Shown one piece after another: positions 1 to 7,956 of a stretch of DNA of 34,458 nt. Numbering within the stretch: the stretch's first letter is position 1; every line of letters begins with the position of its first letter. The stretch is taken from assembly GCA_030431935.1 (NCBI GenBank), contig JAUIIC010000013.1:1-34458 (forward strand), read 5' to 3'. The position numbers and the translations under genes are program-made. The DNA is from Alphaproteobacteria bacterium (lineage in GTDB: Bacteria > Pseudomonadota > Alphaproteobacteria > Rhodobacterales > Rhodobacteraceae). Under the pieces are notes generated by a model, which was not told the origin of the DNA, did not search any database, and worked only from the letters and a program-made list of their open reading frames with translations.

Positions 1-2
1 AC

Positions 3-1085
3 CGGACCGAGGCGATTGCCGCCTATACCGCGCCGCCGCCCTCGCCGATGCTGGCGGCCATCGCCCAGGACGGCGACCGGAACGGCAAGTTCGGCCTTGG
101 CCGCCCCGCGCTGCCCGAGGAAATCGCAGCCTGGGATCTCGATGTCCTGCCCGACGGGCGCGGCCTGCCGGTGGGCTCGGGCGACGTCTGGACCGGCGAA
201 GAGGTGTTCGAAGCGAACTGCGCGGTCTGCCACGGCTCTTTCGCCGAGGGCGTCGACAACTGGCCCAAGCTGGCCGGCGGCATGGACACGCTGGATCACG
301 AGGACCCGCTGAAGACCGTGGGCTCCTACTGGCCGCACCTGTCGACGGCCTGGGACTACATCAACCGCTCGATGCCCTTCGGCGCGGCGCAGACCCTGTC
401 GGCCGACGACGTCTACGCGATGACGGCCTACATCCTTTACTCGAACGACCTGGTGGACGACGATTTCTTTCTGTCGAACGAGAATCTCGCCAGCTTCGAG
501 ATGCCCAACAAGGACGGGTTCATCATCGACGACCGCGACACCGTCGAGGCGCATTTCTGGAAACCCGAGCCCTGCATGGAGAACTGCAAGGACAGCGTCG
601 AGATCACCATGCGCGCCACCGTGCTGGACGTGACGCCGGAAGAGGAAGGCACCGAAGAGGCTGCCGCGCCCGCTCCGGCGGCTGAAGCGACCGAGGTCGC
701 GGTGGCCGAGACCGCCGAGACCGCGGCACCCGCCGCCGCCCCGGCGGACGCCGGCGCCCCCGATCCGGCGCTTGTCGCCGCGGGCGAGAAGGTGTTCCGC
801 CAGTGCAAGGCCTGTCACCAGGTGGGCGAGGGGGCGGTGAACCGCTCTGGCCCGCAGCTGAACGGCATCATGGGCCGCGTCGCCGGCACCGTCGACGGGT
901 TCCGCTATTCCAGCGTGTTCGGAGAGTTCGCCGAGCAGGGCATGGTCTGGAACGAAGAGACGCTGTCGGCCTTCCTCACCGACCCCAAGGCTTTCGCGAA
1001 GGGGACGAAGATGTCCTTCCGCGGGATCAAGTCCGAGGACGACCTGAAGGCGGTCGAGGCCTATCTGGCGACCTTCACAGAGTAA
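3..1085 (+). CDS. soxD: SoxD, c-type cytochrome subunit of sulfane dehydrogenase SoxCD (5' end truncated by window)
   Basis: Frame is open to the window edge upstream of the ATG at 48. Two CXXCH motifs (CAVCH, CKACH), an Ala/Pro/Glu-rich linker between the two cytochrome domains, followed by soxE and soxF. Confidence 0.85.
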   Translation, partial: RTEAIAAYTAPPPSPMLAAIAQDGDRNGKFGLGRPALPEEIAAWDLDVLPDGRGLPVGSGDVWTGEEVFEANCAVCHGSFAEGVDNWPKLAGGMDTLDHEDPLKTVGSYWPHLSTAWDYINRSMPFGAAQTLSADDVYAMTAYILYSNDLVDDDFFLSNENLASFEMPNKDGFIIDDRDTVEAHFWKPEPCMENCKDSVEITMRATVLDVTPEEEGTEEAAAPAPAAEATEVAVAETAETAAPAAAPADAGAPDPALVAAGEKVFRQCKACHQVGEGAVNRSGPQLNGIMGRVAGTVDGFRYSSVFGEFAEQGMVWNEETLSAFLTDPKAFAKGTKMSFRGIKSEDDLKAVEAYLATFTE

Positions 1086-1257
1086 GGTTTTGGGTGCATG
1101 AGTTCGGGTGGTTCGAGACACTCCCTCCTGGCCGTCGCGATCGCGGGGTTTCTCCCGATGGCGGCGGCCCCTTTTTCAGAGTCGGGCGTGCTGCGCCATT
1201 CTTGCCAGTAGACCCGGCGGGCCCTGACAGGGCACACTGCCGGGGGGAGCAGAGAAC

Positions 1258-2229
1258 ATGTCGAAGACCTTTCCACTTCTTGCAACGTCACTCGGCGGTG
1301 TCGCGCTGGTTCTGGGCATTGCCTACGGCGTGACCAGCCGCCAGCACCGCGACGCCGAGATCGACATGCTGCAGCGCCAGGTTGCAAGCATCGAGGCCCG
1401 CCGCGCCGCCGAGGCGGAAATCGTTTCGCGCGAGGCCGCGCTGAACGAGCGGATCGCCGAACTTGAGACGGCGCTTGCCGCGGCGCAGGAGGAGGCGGAA
1501 CGCGCCGCCTCGGAAGCCACCGCGCTTGCGGCGGCAGCGGCGTCGGCTCGTGCCAGCCCGGCGGCAGAGGCACCGGCAGAGGTGGCGGTGTCCTTCGGCG
1601 ACCCGACCGCGGGCGAAGAGGTCTTCATGAGCTGCTCGGGCTGTCACCAGGTCGGGCAGGGGGCCGAAGACGGAATCGGACCGCAGCTGAACGGCATCTT
1701 CGGTCGCGATGCGGCCGGGATCGAGGGGTTTCCCTATTCCCAGAGCCTGACGCGCATGGGCGCGGACGGACTGGTCTGGACGCTGGAAACGCTCGACGCC
1801 TACATCGAGAACCCGCTGGCGCTGGTCTCGGGCACGCGGATGAGCTTCGACGGCCTGCCCGACCCGCAGGAGCGCGCCGATCTGCTGGCCTTCCTGCGCA
1901 TCTATTCCGACAGCCCTGCCAACATCCCCGAGGCGCCCGCCACGGCCACGGCGACCGATCATGACCTCGACCCCGAGATCCTGGCGATCCAGGGCGACCC
2001 GGAATACGGCGAATACCTCGCAGGGGAATGCGTCACCTGCCACCAGGCCAGCGGCGCGAACCAGGGCATTCCGTCGATCACGCTCTGGCCCGAGGAGGCC
2101 TTTGTCGTGGCGATGCACGCCTACAAGCAGCAGCTGCGTCCGCATCCGGTGATGCAGATGATCGCGGGGCGTCTGAACAACGAGGAAATCGCGGCACTCG
2201 CCGCATATTTCGGGCAGTTGAGCGAGTAG
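1258..2229 (+). CDS. soxE: SoxE-like di-heme c-type cytochrome with N-terminal membrane anchor and coiled-coil
   Basis: CSGCH and CVTCH heme motifs; position between soxD and soxF; SD-like ggggggag upstream of ATG. Confidence 0.8.
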   Translation: MSKTFPLLATSLGGVALVLGIAYGVTSRQHRDAEIDMLQRQVASIEARRAAEAEIVSREAALNERIAELETALAAAQEEAERAASEATALAAAAASARASPAAEAPAEVAVSFGDPTAGEEVFMSCSGCHQVGQGAEDGIGPQLNGIFGRDAAGIEGFPYSQSLTRMGADGLVWTLETLDAYIENPLALVSGTRMSFDGLPDPQERADLLAFLRIYSDSPANIPEAPATATATDHDLDPEILAIQGDPEYGEYLAGECVTCHQASGANQGIPSITLWPEEAFVVAMHAYKQQLRPHPVMQMIAGRLNNEEIAALAAYFGQLSE

Positions 2230-2288
2230 ACTGCCCATCGGTCCGTGCGGGGAAGACCCGCGCGGTGTGAGTAACCAGGGAGGACGAC

Positions 2289-3560
2289 ATGAAACTTAAC
2301 AGACGGAATTTCCTTGCCGTGACGGCGGGGGCTGCGGCCACGCTGTCGGCGCCCACGGTCTGGGGCGCGGCACATGGCAAGCCCAAGGTGGTGGTGATCG
2401 GCGGCGGCGCCGGCGGGGCCACGGCGGCACGCTACATCGCGGGCGACAGCGATGGCGCCATCGACGTCACGCTGGTCGAGCCGACGCGCACCTACTACAC
2501 CTGCTTCTTCTCGAACCTCTACATCGGCGGGTTCCGTGATTTCGCGTCCATCGGCCACAGCTATGGCAAGCTGGCCTCGGACTACGGCGTGAACGTGGTG
2601 CATGACTGGGCCATCGGCGTGGATCGCGACGCCAAGACCGTCAGCCTGGCCGGCGGCGCGACCCTGTCCTACGACGTGCTGGTGGTCTCGCCCGGCATCG
2701 ACTTCGTCGACGGCTCGGTGCCCGGCTGGGACATCTCGGCCCAGAACAAGATGCCGCACAGCTGGAAGGCGGGCAGCCAGACCCAGCTTCTGCGGGCGCA
2801 GATCGACGCCATGCCCGAGGGCGGCGTCTACGCCATGGTCGCCCCGCCCAACCCCTACCGCTGCCCGCCGGGACCGTATGAGCGGATCTCGATGGTGGCG
2901 CATGTCCTGAAGCAGACCAATCCCACGGCCAAGATCCTGATCGCGGACCCGAAGGAGAAGTTCTCCAAGCAGGGGCTGTTCGAGGAAGGCTGGCAGAACC
3001 ACTTCACCGGCATGATCGACCGCATCGGCCCGGATTTCGGGGGCAACAACGTCAGCGTGAACCCGGACGCGATGGAACTGAGCATCGACGGCGTGGTGGA
3101 AAAGGTCGACGTCTGCAACGTGATCCCGGCGCAGAAGGCGGGCCGGATCGCCGAGATGGCGGGCCTGACCAACGACAGCGGCTTCTGCCCGATCGTCCCC
3201 GCTTCGATGCAGAGCCAGATGGACGAGAACGTCTATGTCCTCGGCGATGCCACGATCGCGGGCGACATGCCGAAATCGGGCTTCTCGGCCAACAGCCAGG
3301 CCAAGGTGGCGTCGAACGCCATCCGCGGCGCGCTGACCGGCAGCCGGGTCTTCCCGGCCAAGTACGCCAACACCTGCTGGTCGCTCATCACCACCGACGA
3401 CGGCATCAAGGTGGGCGCGTCCTACGAGCCGACCGAGGAAAAGATCGCCTCGACCGGCAGCTTCGTCAGCCAGACCGGAGAGGACGCCGCGCTGCGCAAG
3501 GCGACCTACGAGGAAAGCATCGGCTGGTATGCCGGGATCACCGCCGACATGTTCGGCTGA
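2289..3560 (+). CDS. soxF: SoxF, FAD-dependent flavocytochrome c sulfide dehydrogenase flavoprotein subunit
   Basis: Tat-like RRNFL signal, KVVVIGGGAGGATAARY dinucleotide-binding motif, C-terminal FCSD-type region (YANTCWSLITTDDGIKVGASYEP). Confidence 0.88.
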   Translation: MKLNRRNFLAVTAGAAATLSAPTVWGAAHGKPKVVVIGGGAGGATAARYIAGDSDGAIDVTLVEPTRTYYTCFFSNLYIGGFRDFASIGHSYGKLASDYGVNVVHDWAIGVDRDAKTVSLAGGATLSYDVLVVSPGIDFVDGSVPGWDISAQNKMPHSWKAGSQTQLLRAQIDAMPEGGVYAMVAPPNPYRCPPGPYERISMVAHVLKQTNPTAKILIADPKEKFSKQGLFEEGWQNHFTGMIDRIGPDFGGNNVSVNPDAMELSIDGVVEKVDVCNVIPAQKAGRIAEMAGLTNDSGFCPIVPASMQSQMDENVYVLGDATIAGDMPKSGFSANSQAKVASNAIRGALTGSRVFPAKYANTCWSLITTDDGIKVGASYEPTEEKIASTGSFVSQTGEDAALRKATYEESIGWYAGITADMFG

Positions 3561-3566
3561 TCCCCC

Positions 3567-3593
3567 CGGGGCCGCCCCAGGCGGGCGGTCCCG
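3567..3593 (+). terminator. GC-rich hairpin immediately after soxF (candidate terminator or mRNA 3' stabiliser)
   Basis: CGGGGCCGCCC-N5-GGGCGGTCCCG, 11-bp stem with one G-U pair, 6 nt after the soxF stop; no U-tract. Confidence 0.5.
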
Positions 3594-3604
3594 ATACACG
3601 CGAC

Positions 3605-3618
3605 TTGACGCCGATCAA
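3605..3618. promoter_or_regulatory. FNR/CRP-superfamily (FnrL-like) box
   Basis: TTGAC-GCCG-ATCAA, one mismatch from TTGAT-N4-ATCAA, 57 nt upstream of the DUF302 start. Confidence 0.6.
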
Positions 3619-3675
3619 GGCATCGCTCCGGCAAGGCCGCCAGACTGTCTGCATGAAAAAGGGAGGCCCATTGCC

Positions 3676-4110
3676 ATGATGACGCGTATTCTCTGCACCC
3701 TTGCCGCCGGCGCGCTGGCACTGCCCGTGATGGCGGCGGATGTCACCACCTACATCAGCGACAGCGATTTCGAGGACACCGCCTTCGGCCTTGAAAGCGC
3801 GATCGTCGGGCGCGGGCTGGTGATCGACTATGTCAGCCACACCGGCGAGATGCTGAACCGCACGGGCGAGGACGTGGGCAGCGAGGTCAAGCTGTTCGAG
3901 GCGGCCGACATCTATCTCTTCTGCTCGGCGCTTCTGTCGCGCGAGGTGATGGAGGACGACCCGATGAACATCGGCTATTGCCCCTATGGCGTCTTCGTCG
4001 CCGAACGCGACGGCGCGGTGATGGTGGGCTATCGCAACTATCCCGATGGCGCCATGCAGAAGATCCAGGCGCTTCTTGACGAGATCGCGCGCGAAGCCGC
4101 CGGCCAGTAA
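3676..4110 (+). CDS. DUF302-family exported protein
   Basis: Signal peptide (MMTRILCTLAAGALALPVMAAD) followed by a DUF302-like domain (IYLFCSALLSREVMEDDPMNIGYCPYGVFV...). Confidence 0.7.
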   Translation: MMTRILCTLAAGALALPVMAADVTTYISDSDFEDTAFGLESAIVGRGLVIDYVSHTGEMLNRTGEDVGSEVKLFEAADIYLFCSALLSREVMEDDPMNIGYCPYGVFVAERDGAVMVGYRNYPDGAMQKIQALLDEIAREAAGQ

Positions 4111-4157
4111 CAGGTAGGGATCGCCCGTTTCGGCGGGCTCACGAGAGTGTGAACGAC

Positions 4158-4190
4158 AGGGCCGCCCGCGATCTGCCGGGCGGCCCTTGT
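4158..4190 (+). terminator. Candidate terminator after the DUF302 gene
   Basis: Perfect 10-bp stem GGGCCGCCCG (4159-4168) / CGGGCGGCCC (4177-4186), 8-nt loop, TTGT tail. Confidence 0.65.
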
Positions 4191-4201
4191 CATTCGGGGG
4201 G

Positions 4202-4230
4202 TTGACCATACATTCGCAATCATGAATATA
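4202..4230 (+). promoter_or_regulatory. Candidate promoter with embedded SqrR/BigR-type operator
   Basis: TTGACC (4202-4207), 17-nt spacer, AATATA (4225-4230); palindrome TACATTC-N8-GAATATA at 4209-4230 contains ATTC-N8-GAAT. Confidence 0.6.
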
Positions 4231-4272
4231 AATCAGGGCGCGGCAGGCGCCGGAAACGATGGAGAGACATCC

Positions 4273-4323
4273 ATGACGACCAATACGGGAACACAGTGCA
4301 GCGGCATCGGGGGCCCTTTCTGA
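4273..4323 (+). CDS. Putative 16-aa leader peptide MTTNTGTQCSGIGGPF
   Basis: ATG preceded by GGAGAG; TGA (4321-4323) overlaps the ATG (4323) of the next gene as TGATG. Too short for the ORF track. Confidence 0.4.
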   Translation: MTTNTGTQCSGIGGPF

Positions 4324-4754
4324 TGGAAACCGAGTTCACCCCCCTCGTCTCGCTGGCTGGCGGGCTTCTGATCGGCCTGGCGTCGGTGCTCTTGATGGCC
4401 GCGCGCGGCCGTGTCTTCGGCGCGACCGGCATTCTTGCCGGGTTCCTGTCGCCGTCGTCGTCCACCGACTGGGCCTGGCGCGCGGCGCTTCTGGCCGGCA
4501 TGGTCACCGGGCCGCTGGTCTACCTGGCCTTTGCCGGTGATTTCCCAGCGATCGAGGTGCCCGTGTCCAAGGCCATGATGATCGTCGGCGGCCTGATCGT
4601 GGGCGTCGGCGTCACCTACGGGTCGGGCTGCACCTCTGGACACGGCGTCTGCGGCATGGCCCGCCTGTCGCCCCGGTCCATCGTGGCCACGCTGACCTTC
4701 ATGCTGTTCACCGGGATCACCGTCTACGTGGTCCGTCACGTGCTGGGGATGTAA
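4323..4754 (+). CDS. YeeE/YedE (DUF395) sulfur-compound transporter half, PmpA-like
   Basis: Multiple TM segments and the GSGCTSGHGVCGMARLSPRS motif typical of YeeE/YedE; ATG 4323 preferred over the longer ORF start at 4296. Confidence 0.8.
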   Translation: METEFTPLVSLAGGLLIGLASVLLMAARGRVFGATGILAGFLSPSSSTDWAWRAALLAGMVTGPLVYLAFAGDFPAIEVPVSKAMMIVGGLIVGVGVTYGSGCTSGHGVCGMARLSPRSIVATLTFMLFTGITVYVVRHVLGM

Positions 4755-4758
4755 TCCG

Positions 4759-5196
4759 ATGAAACTGATCGCAACCTACCTGATCGGCCTTGTCTTCGGC
4801 GTCGGAATCTCGATTTCGGGCATGTCGAACCCGGCCAAGGTGCTGAACTTCTTCGACGTCGCCGGCACCTGGGACCCGAGCCTTGCCTTCGTGATGGGCG
4901 GTGCGCTGCTGGTGGCCTTCTTCGGCTACAAGCTGGTGCTCAAGCGCCCCGCGCCGATCTTCGAGCCCGTGTTCAACGTGCCCACCAGCCGGGTGATCGA
5001 CGCCCGCCTGCTCGGCGGCTCGGCCGTCTTCGGCGTGGGCTGGGGCATCGCGGGCTTCTGCCCGGGCGGCGCGCTGCCCGCGCTCGGCACCGGCAATGTC
5101 GATGTTCTTGTCTTCACCGCCGCGCTGGTGGCGGGGATCTTCCTGGCCAAGGGACTGATGGCGGCAAGTGCCCGCCGCCAGGCCGCCGCGGCCTGA
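4759..5196 (+). CDS. YeeE/YedE (DUF6691-like) sulfur-compound transporter half, PmpB-like
   Basis: TM-rich; GISISGMSNPAKVLNFFDVAGTWDPSLAFVMGG and GWGIAGFCPGGALPALG motifs. Confidence 0.8.
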   Translation: MKLIATYLIGLVFGVGISISGMSNPAKVLNFFDVAGTWDPSLAFVMGGALLVAFFGYKLVLKRPAPIFEPVFNVPTSRVIDARLLGGSAVFGVGWGIAGFCPGGALPALGTGNVDVLVFTAALVAGIFLAKGLMAASARRQAAAA

Positions 5197-5224
5197 CCTG
5201 AAACGAACCACTGGAGGAAAGACC

Positions 5225-6112
5225 ATGTTCGACTATCCCGTAGAGATGACCGTCAAGCCCCAGGTCAAGGCGTTCTTCGACGAGGCGACCAACACCATCA
5301 GCTACGTGGTGAAAGACCCCGCGAGCGATGCCTGCGCCATCGTCGACTCGGTGCTCGACATCGATTACGCCGCCGGCCGGCTCAGCTATGACAGCGCCGA
5401 CGAGATCATCGCCTATGTCCGCGAGCAGGGCCTGAAGGTCGAGTGGATCATAGAGACCCATGTCCACGCCGACCACCTGTCGGCCGCGCCCTACCTGCAG
5501 AAGGAACTGGGCGGCAAGATCGGCATCGGCGACCAGATCACCGTGGTGCAGAACACCTTCGGCAAGATCTTCAACGCCGGGACCGAGTTCCAGCGCGACG
5601 GCAGCCAGTTCGACCGGCTGTTCAAGGACGGCGACACCTACCAGATCGGCGGGATGACCGCCTTCGCCATGTACACGCCGGGCCACACGCCCGCCTGCAT
5701 GACGCATGTGGTGGGCGACGCGGCCTTCGTGGGCGACACGTTGTTCATGCCCGACGGCGGCTCTGCGCGCTGCGACTTCCCGGGCGGGTCGGCCGAAACG
5801 CTGTTCGAGTCGATCCAGAAGGTGCTTTCGCTGCCCGACGAGACGCGGCTTTTCATGTGCCACGACTACGGCCCGAACGGGCGCGAGTACCAGTGGGAAA
5901 CCACCGTGGCCGAGGAAAAGGCCAACAACATCCATGTCGGCGGCGGCAAGTCCAAGGAGGACTTCGTCAAGTTCCGCACCGAGCGCGATGCGCAGCTGGA
6001 CATGCCCCGGCTCATCATCCCCTCGCTGCAGGTGAACATGCGCGCCGGCGACATGCCCGAGGCAGAGGACAACGGCACCACCTACCTCAAGGTGCCGCTG
6101 AACAAGCTGTGA
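5225..6112 (+). CDS. MBL-fold hydrolase, Blh/ETHE1-like persulfide dioxygenase
   Basis: ETHVHADHLSAA (HXHXDH), YTPGHTPACMTHV, FVGDTLF, FMCHDYGPNGREYQWETTV; standalone, with no DUF442 domain. Confidence 0.85.
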   Translation: MFDYPVEMTVKPQVKAFFDEATNTISYVVKDPASDACAIVDSVLDIDYAAGRLSYDSADEIIAYVREQGLKVEWIIETHVHADHLSAAPYLQKELGGKIGIGDQITVVQNTFGKIFNAGTEFQRDGSQFDRLFKDGDTYQIGGMTAFAMYTPGHTPACMTHVVGDAAFVGDTLFMPDGGSARCDFPGGSAETLFESIQKVLSLPDETRLFMCHDYGPNGREYQWETTVAEEKANNIHVGGGKSKEDFVKFRTERDAQLDMPRLIIPSLQVNMRAGDMPEAEDNGTTYLKVPLNKL

Positions 6113-6176
6113 TGCCTTGCGGGCGCGCGGGACGGCTTTCCGCGCGCCCCTTACCCCGCCGCAAGGATGATGCGAC

Positions 6177-7853
6177 ATGGACATCAGGACCATAGATGAC
6201 GGTGTCTCCGTCAGCCCGCAGATCGCGCTGGACGATCTGGCAGGCATAGCGGCGGCGGGCTTTCGCGCCGTGGTGTGCAACCGCCCCGACGGCGAGGCCG
6301 CCGACCAGCCCACCTTCGAAGAGGTCGAGGCCGCGGCGCGGGCCGCCGGGCTTCAGGCGCTCTACATGCCCGTGACGCCCGGCAAGGTGGCCGACGCCGA
6401 TGCCGAGGCGTTCCGCCGCGCGCTGCGCGACCTGCCGGGCCCGGTTCTGGCCTATTGCCGGACCGGCACGCGCTCGGCCACGCTCTGGTCGCTGGCGCAG
6501 GCGCGCCACAGGCCGGTGGCCGAGATCCTGTCGGCCACGAAGGCCGCGGGCTACGACATGGCCGGCGTCGTGCGGCGGATCGCCAATGGCGGCAAGACGC
6601 CCACCGACACCGGCGACGCCAGCTATGAGGTGGTGATCGTGGGCGGCGGCGCGGCGGGCATCGCCGTGGCCTCGTCGCTGAAGGCGCGGATGCCGGGGCT
6701 GGAGATCGCCATCCTCGACCCCGCCGACATCCATTACTACCAGCCCGGCTGGACGATGGTCGGCGGCGGCATCTTCGATGCCGAGGACACCGCGCGCACC
6801 ATGGGCAGCCTGATCCCGAAGGGCGTGCACTGGATCAAGTCCGCCGTCGCCGCCTTCGAGCCCGAGCAGAACGCCGTCATCCTCGATGGCTGCCGGGTGG
6901 TGAAATACAAGCGCCTCGTGGTCTGCCCGGGGCTGAAGCTCGACTGGCACGGGGTCGACGGGCTGGTGAAAACGCTGGGCCGCAACGGCGTCACCTCGAA
7001 CTACCGCTACGACCTCGCCCCCTATACGTGGGAGCTGGTGCAGGGCCTGAAAGAGGGCCGCGCGCTCTTCACCCAGCCGCCGATGCCGATCAAATGCGCC
7101 GGCGCGCCGCAAAAGGCGCTCTACCTGTCGGGGGATGCCTGGTTCCGGCGCGGCGTGCTCAAGGACATCGACATCCAGTTCATGAACGCGGGCGGCGTGC
7201 TTTTCGGCGTCAAGGACTATGTCCCGGCGCTGGAAAGCTACGTGAAGAAATACGGCGCCACGCTGAATTTCTTCCACACCCTGGTGTCGGTGGACGGCCC
7301 CGCGCACAAGGCCACCTTCCGTGTCGCCAAACCCGACACCGAGGCCACCGAGGTCACCGTCGATTTCGACATGCTCCACGTGGTCCCGCCGCAGGTCGCG
7401 CCCGATTTCATCCGCGTCTCGCCGCTGGCGGATGCCGCCGGGTGGGTCGACGTGGACCAGGCCACGCTGCGCCACAAGACCCATGACAACATCTGGTCGC
7501 TTGGTGACGTGATGAACGCGCCCAACGCCAAGACCGCCGCGGCCGCGCGCATCCAGGCCCCGGTGGTGGCCGAGAACATCGTGGCCGACATCCGCGGGCA
7601 CGCGCCCATCGCGCAATACAACGGCTACGGCTCCTGCCCGCTGACGGTGGAGCGCGGCAAGATCGTGCTGGCCGAGTTCGGCTATGGCGGCACGCTTCTG
7701 CCGAGCTTCCCCAAGTGGCTGCTGGACGGCACCAAGCCCAGCCGCGCGGCCTGGCTTCTGAAGGAACAGATCCTGCCGCCCGTCTACTGGAAGGCCATGC
7801 TGCGCGGCAAGGAGTGGATGGCCAAGCCCGAGAAGGTGACGGCCCGGGCCTGA
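6177..7853 (+). CDS. Bifunctional DUF442 (TIGR01244 rhodanese/phosphatase-like) + type II sulfide:quinone oxidoreductase fusion
   Basis: N-terminal DUF442 domain with YCRTGTRSA (C-X5-R) loop; C-terminal SQR with VVIVGGGAAGIAVA, VVCPGLKLDW and PPMPIKCAGAPQKALYLSGD. Confidence 0.88.
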   Translation: MDIRTIDDGVSVSPQIALDDLAGIAAAGFRAVVCNRPDGEAADQPTFEEVEAAARAAGLQALYMPVTPGKVADADAEAFRRALRDLPGPVLAYCRTGTRSATLWSLAQARHRPVAEILSATKAAGYDMAGVVRRIANGGKTPTDTGDASYEVVIVGGGAAGIAVASSLKARMPGLEIAILDPADIHYYQPGWTMVGGGIFDAEDTARTMGSLIPKGVHWIKSAVAAFEPEQNAVILDGCRVVKYKRLVVCPGLKLDWHGVDGLVKTLGRNGVTSNYRYDLAPYTWELVQGLKEGRALFTQPPMPIKCAGAPQKALYLSGDAWFRRGVLKDIDIQFMNAGGVLFGVKDYVPALESYVKKYGATLNFFHTLVSVDGPAHKATFRVAKPDTEATEVTVDFDMLHVVPPQVAPDFIRVSPLADAAGWVDVDQATLRHKTHDNIWSLGDVMNAPNAKTAAAARIQAPVVAENIVADIRGHAPIAQYNGYGSCPLTVERGKIVLAEFGYGGTLLPSFPKWLLDGTKPSRAAWLLKEQILPPVYWKAMLRGKEWMAKPEKVTARA

Positions 7854-7878
7854 TCCCGGACCGCCGTAACCCATGTGA

Positions 7879-7918
7879 CACGTCCGCCCCGGCCCGGCCG
7901 GGCAGCGGGGCGGGCGTG
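7879..7918 (+). other. Intercistronic hairpin between the SQR fusion and sulP
   Basis: CACGTCCGCCCC (7879-7890) / GGGGCGGGCGTG (7907-7918), 12-bp stem with one wobble pair; no U-tract. Confidence 0.45.
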
Positions 7919-7956
7919 CCGTCCGGCGCAGGCGCCGGCAGGAAGGACAAGACAAG

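Noticed and set aside
803-1333. 176-aa plus-strand ORF overlapping soxD
   Set aside because: Out-of-frame Arg/Gly-rich translation inside soxD; no SD or domain.
2121-3599. 492-aa antisense ORF opposite soxF
   Set aside because: Third-position GC in the sense gene creates long open antisense frames; product is low-complexity and His/Arg/Val/Asp-rich with no recognisable domain.
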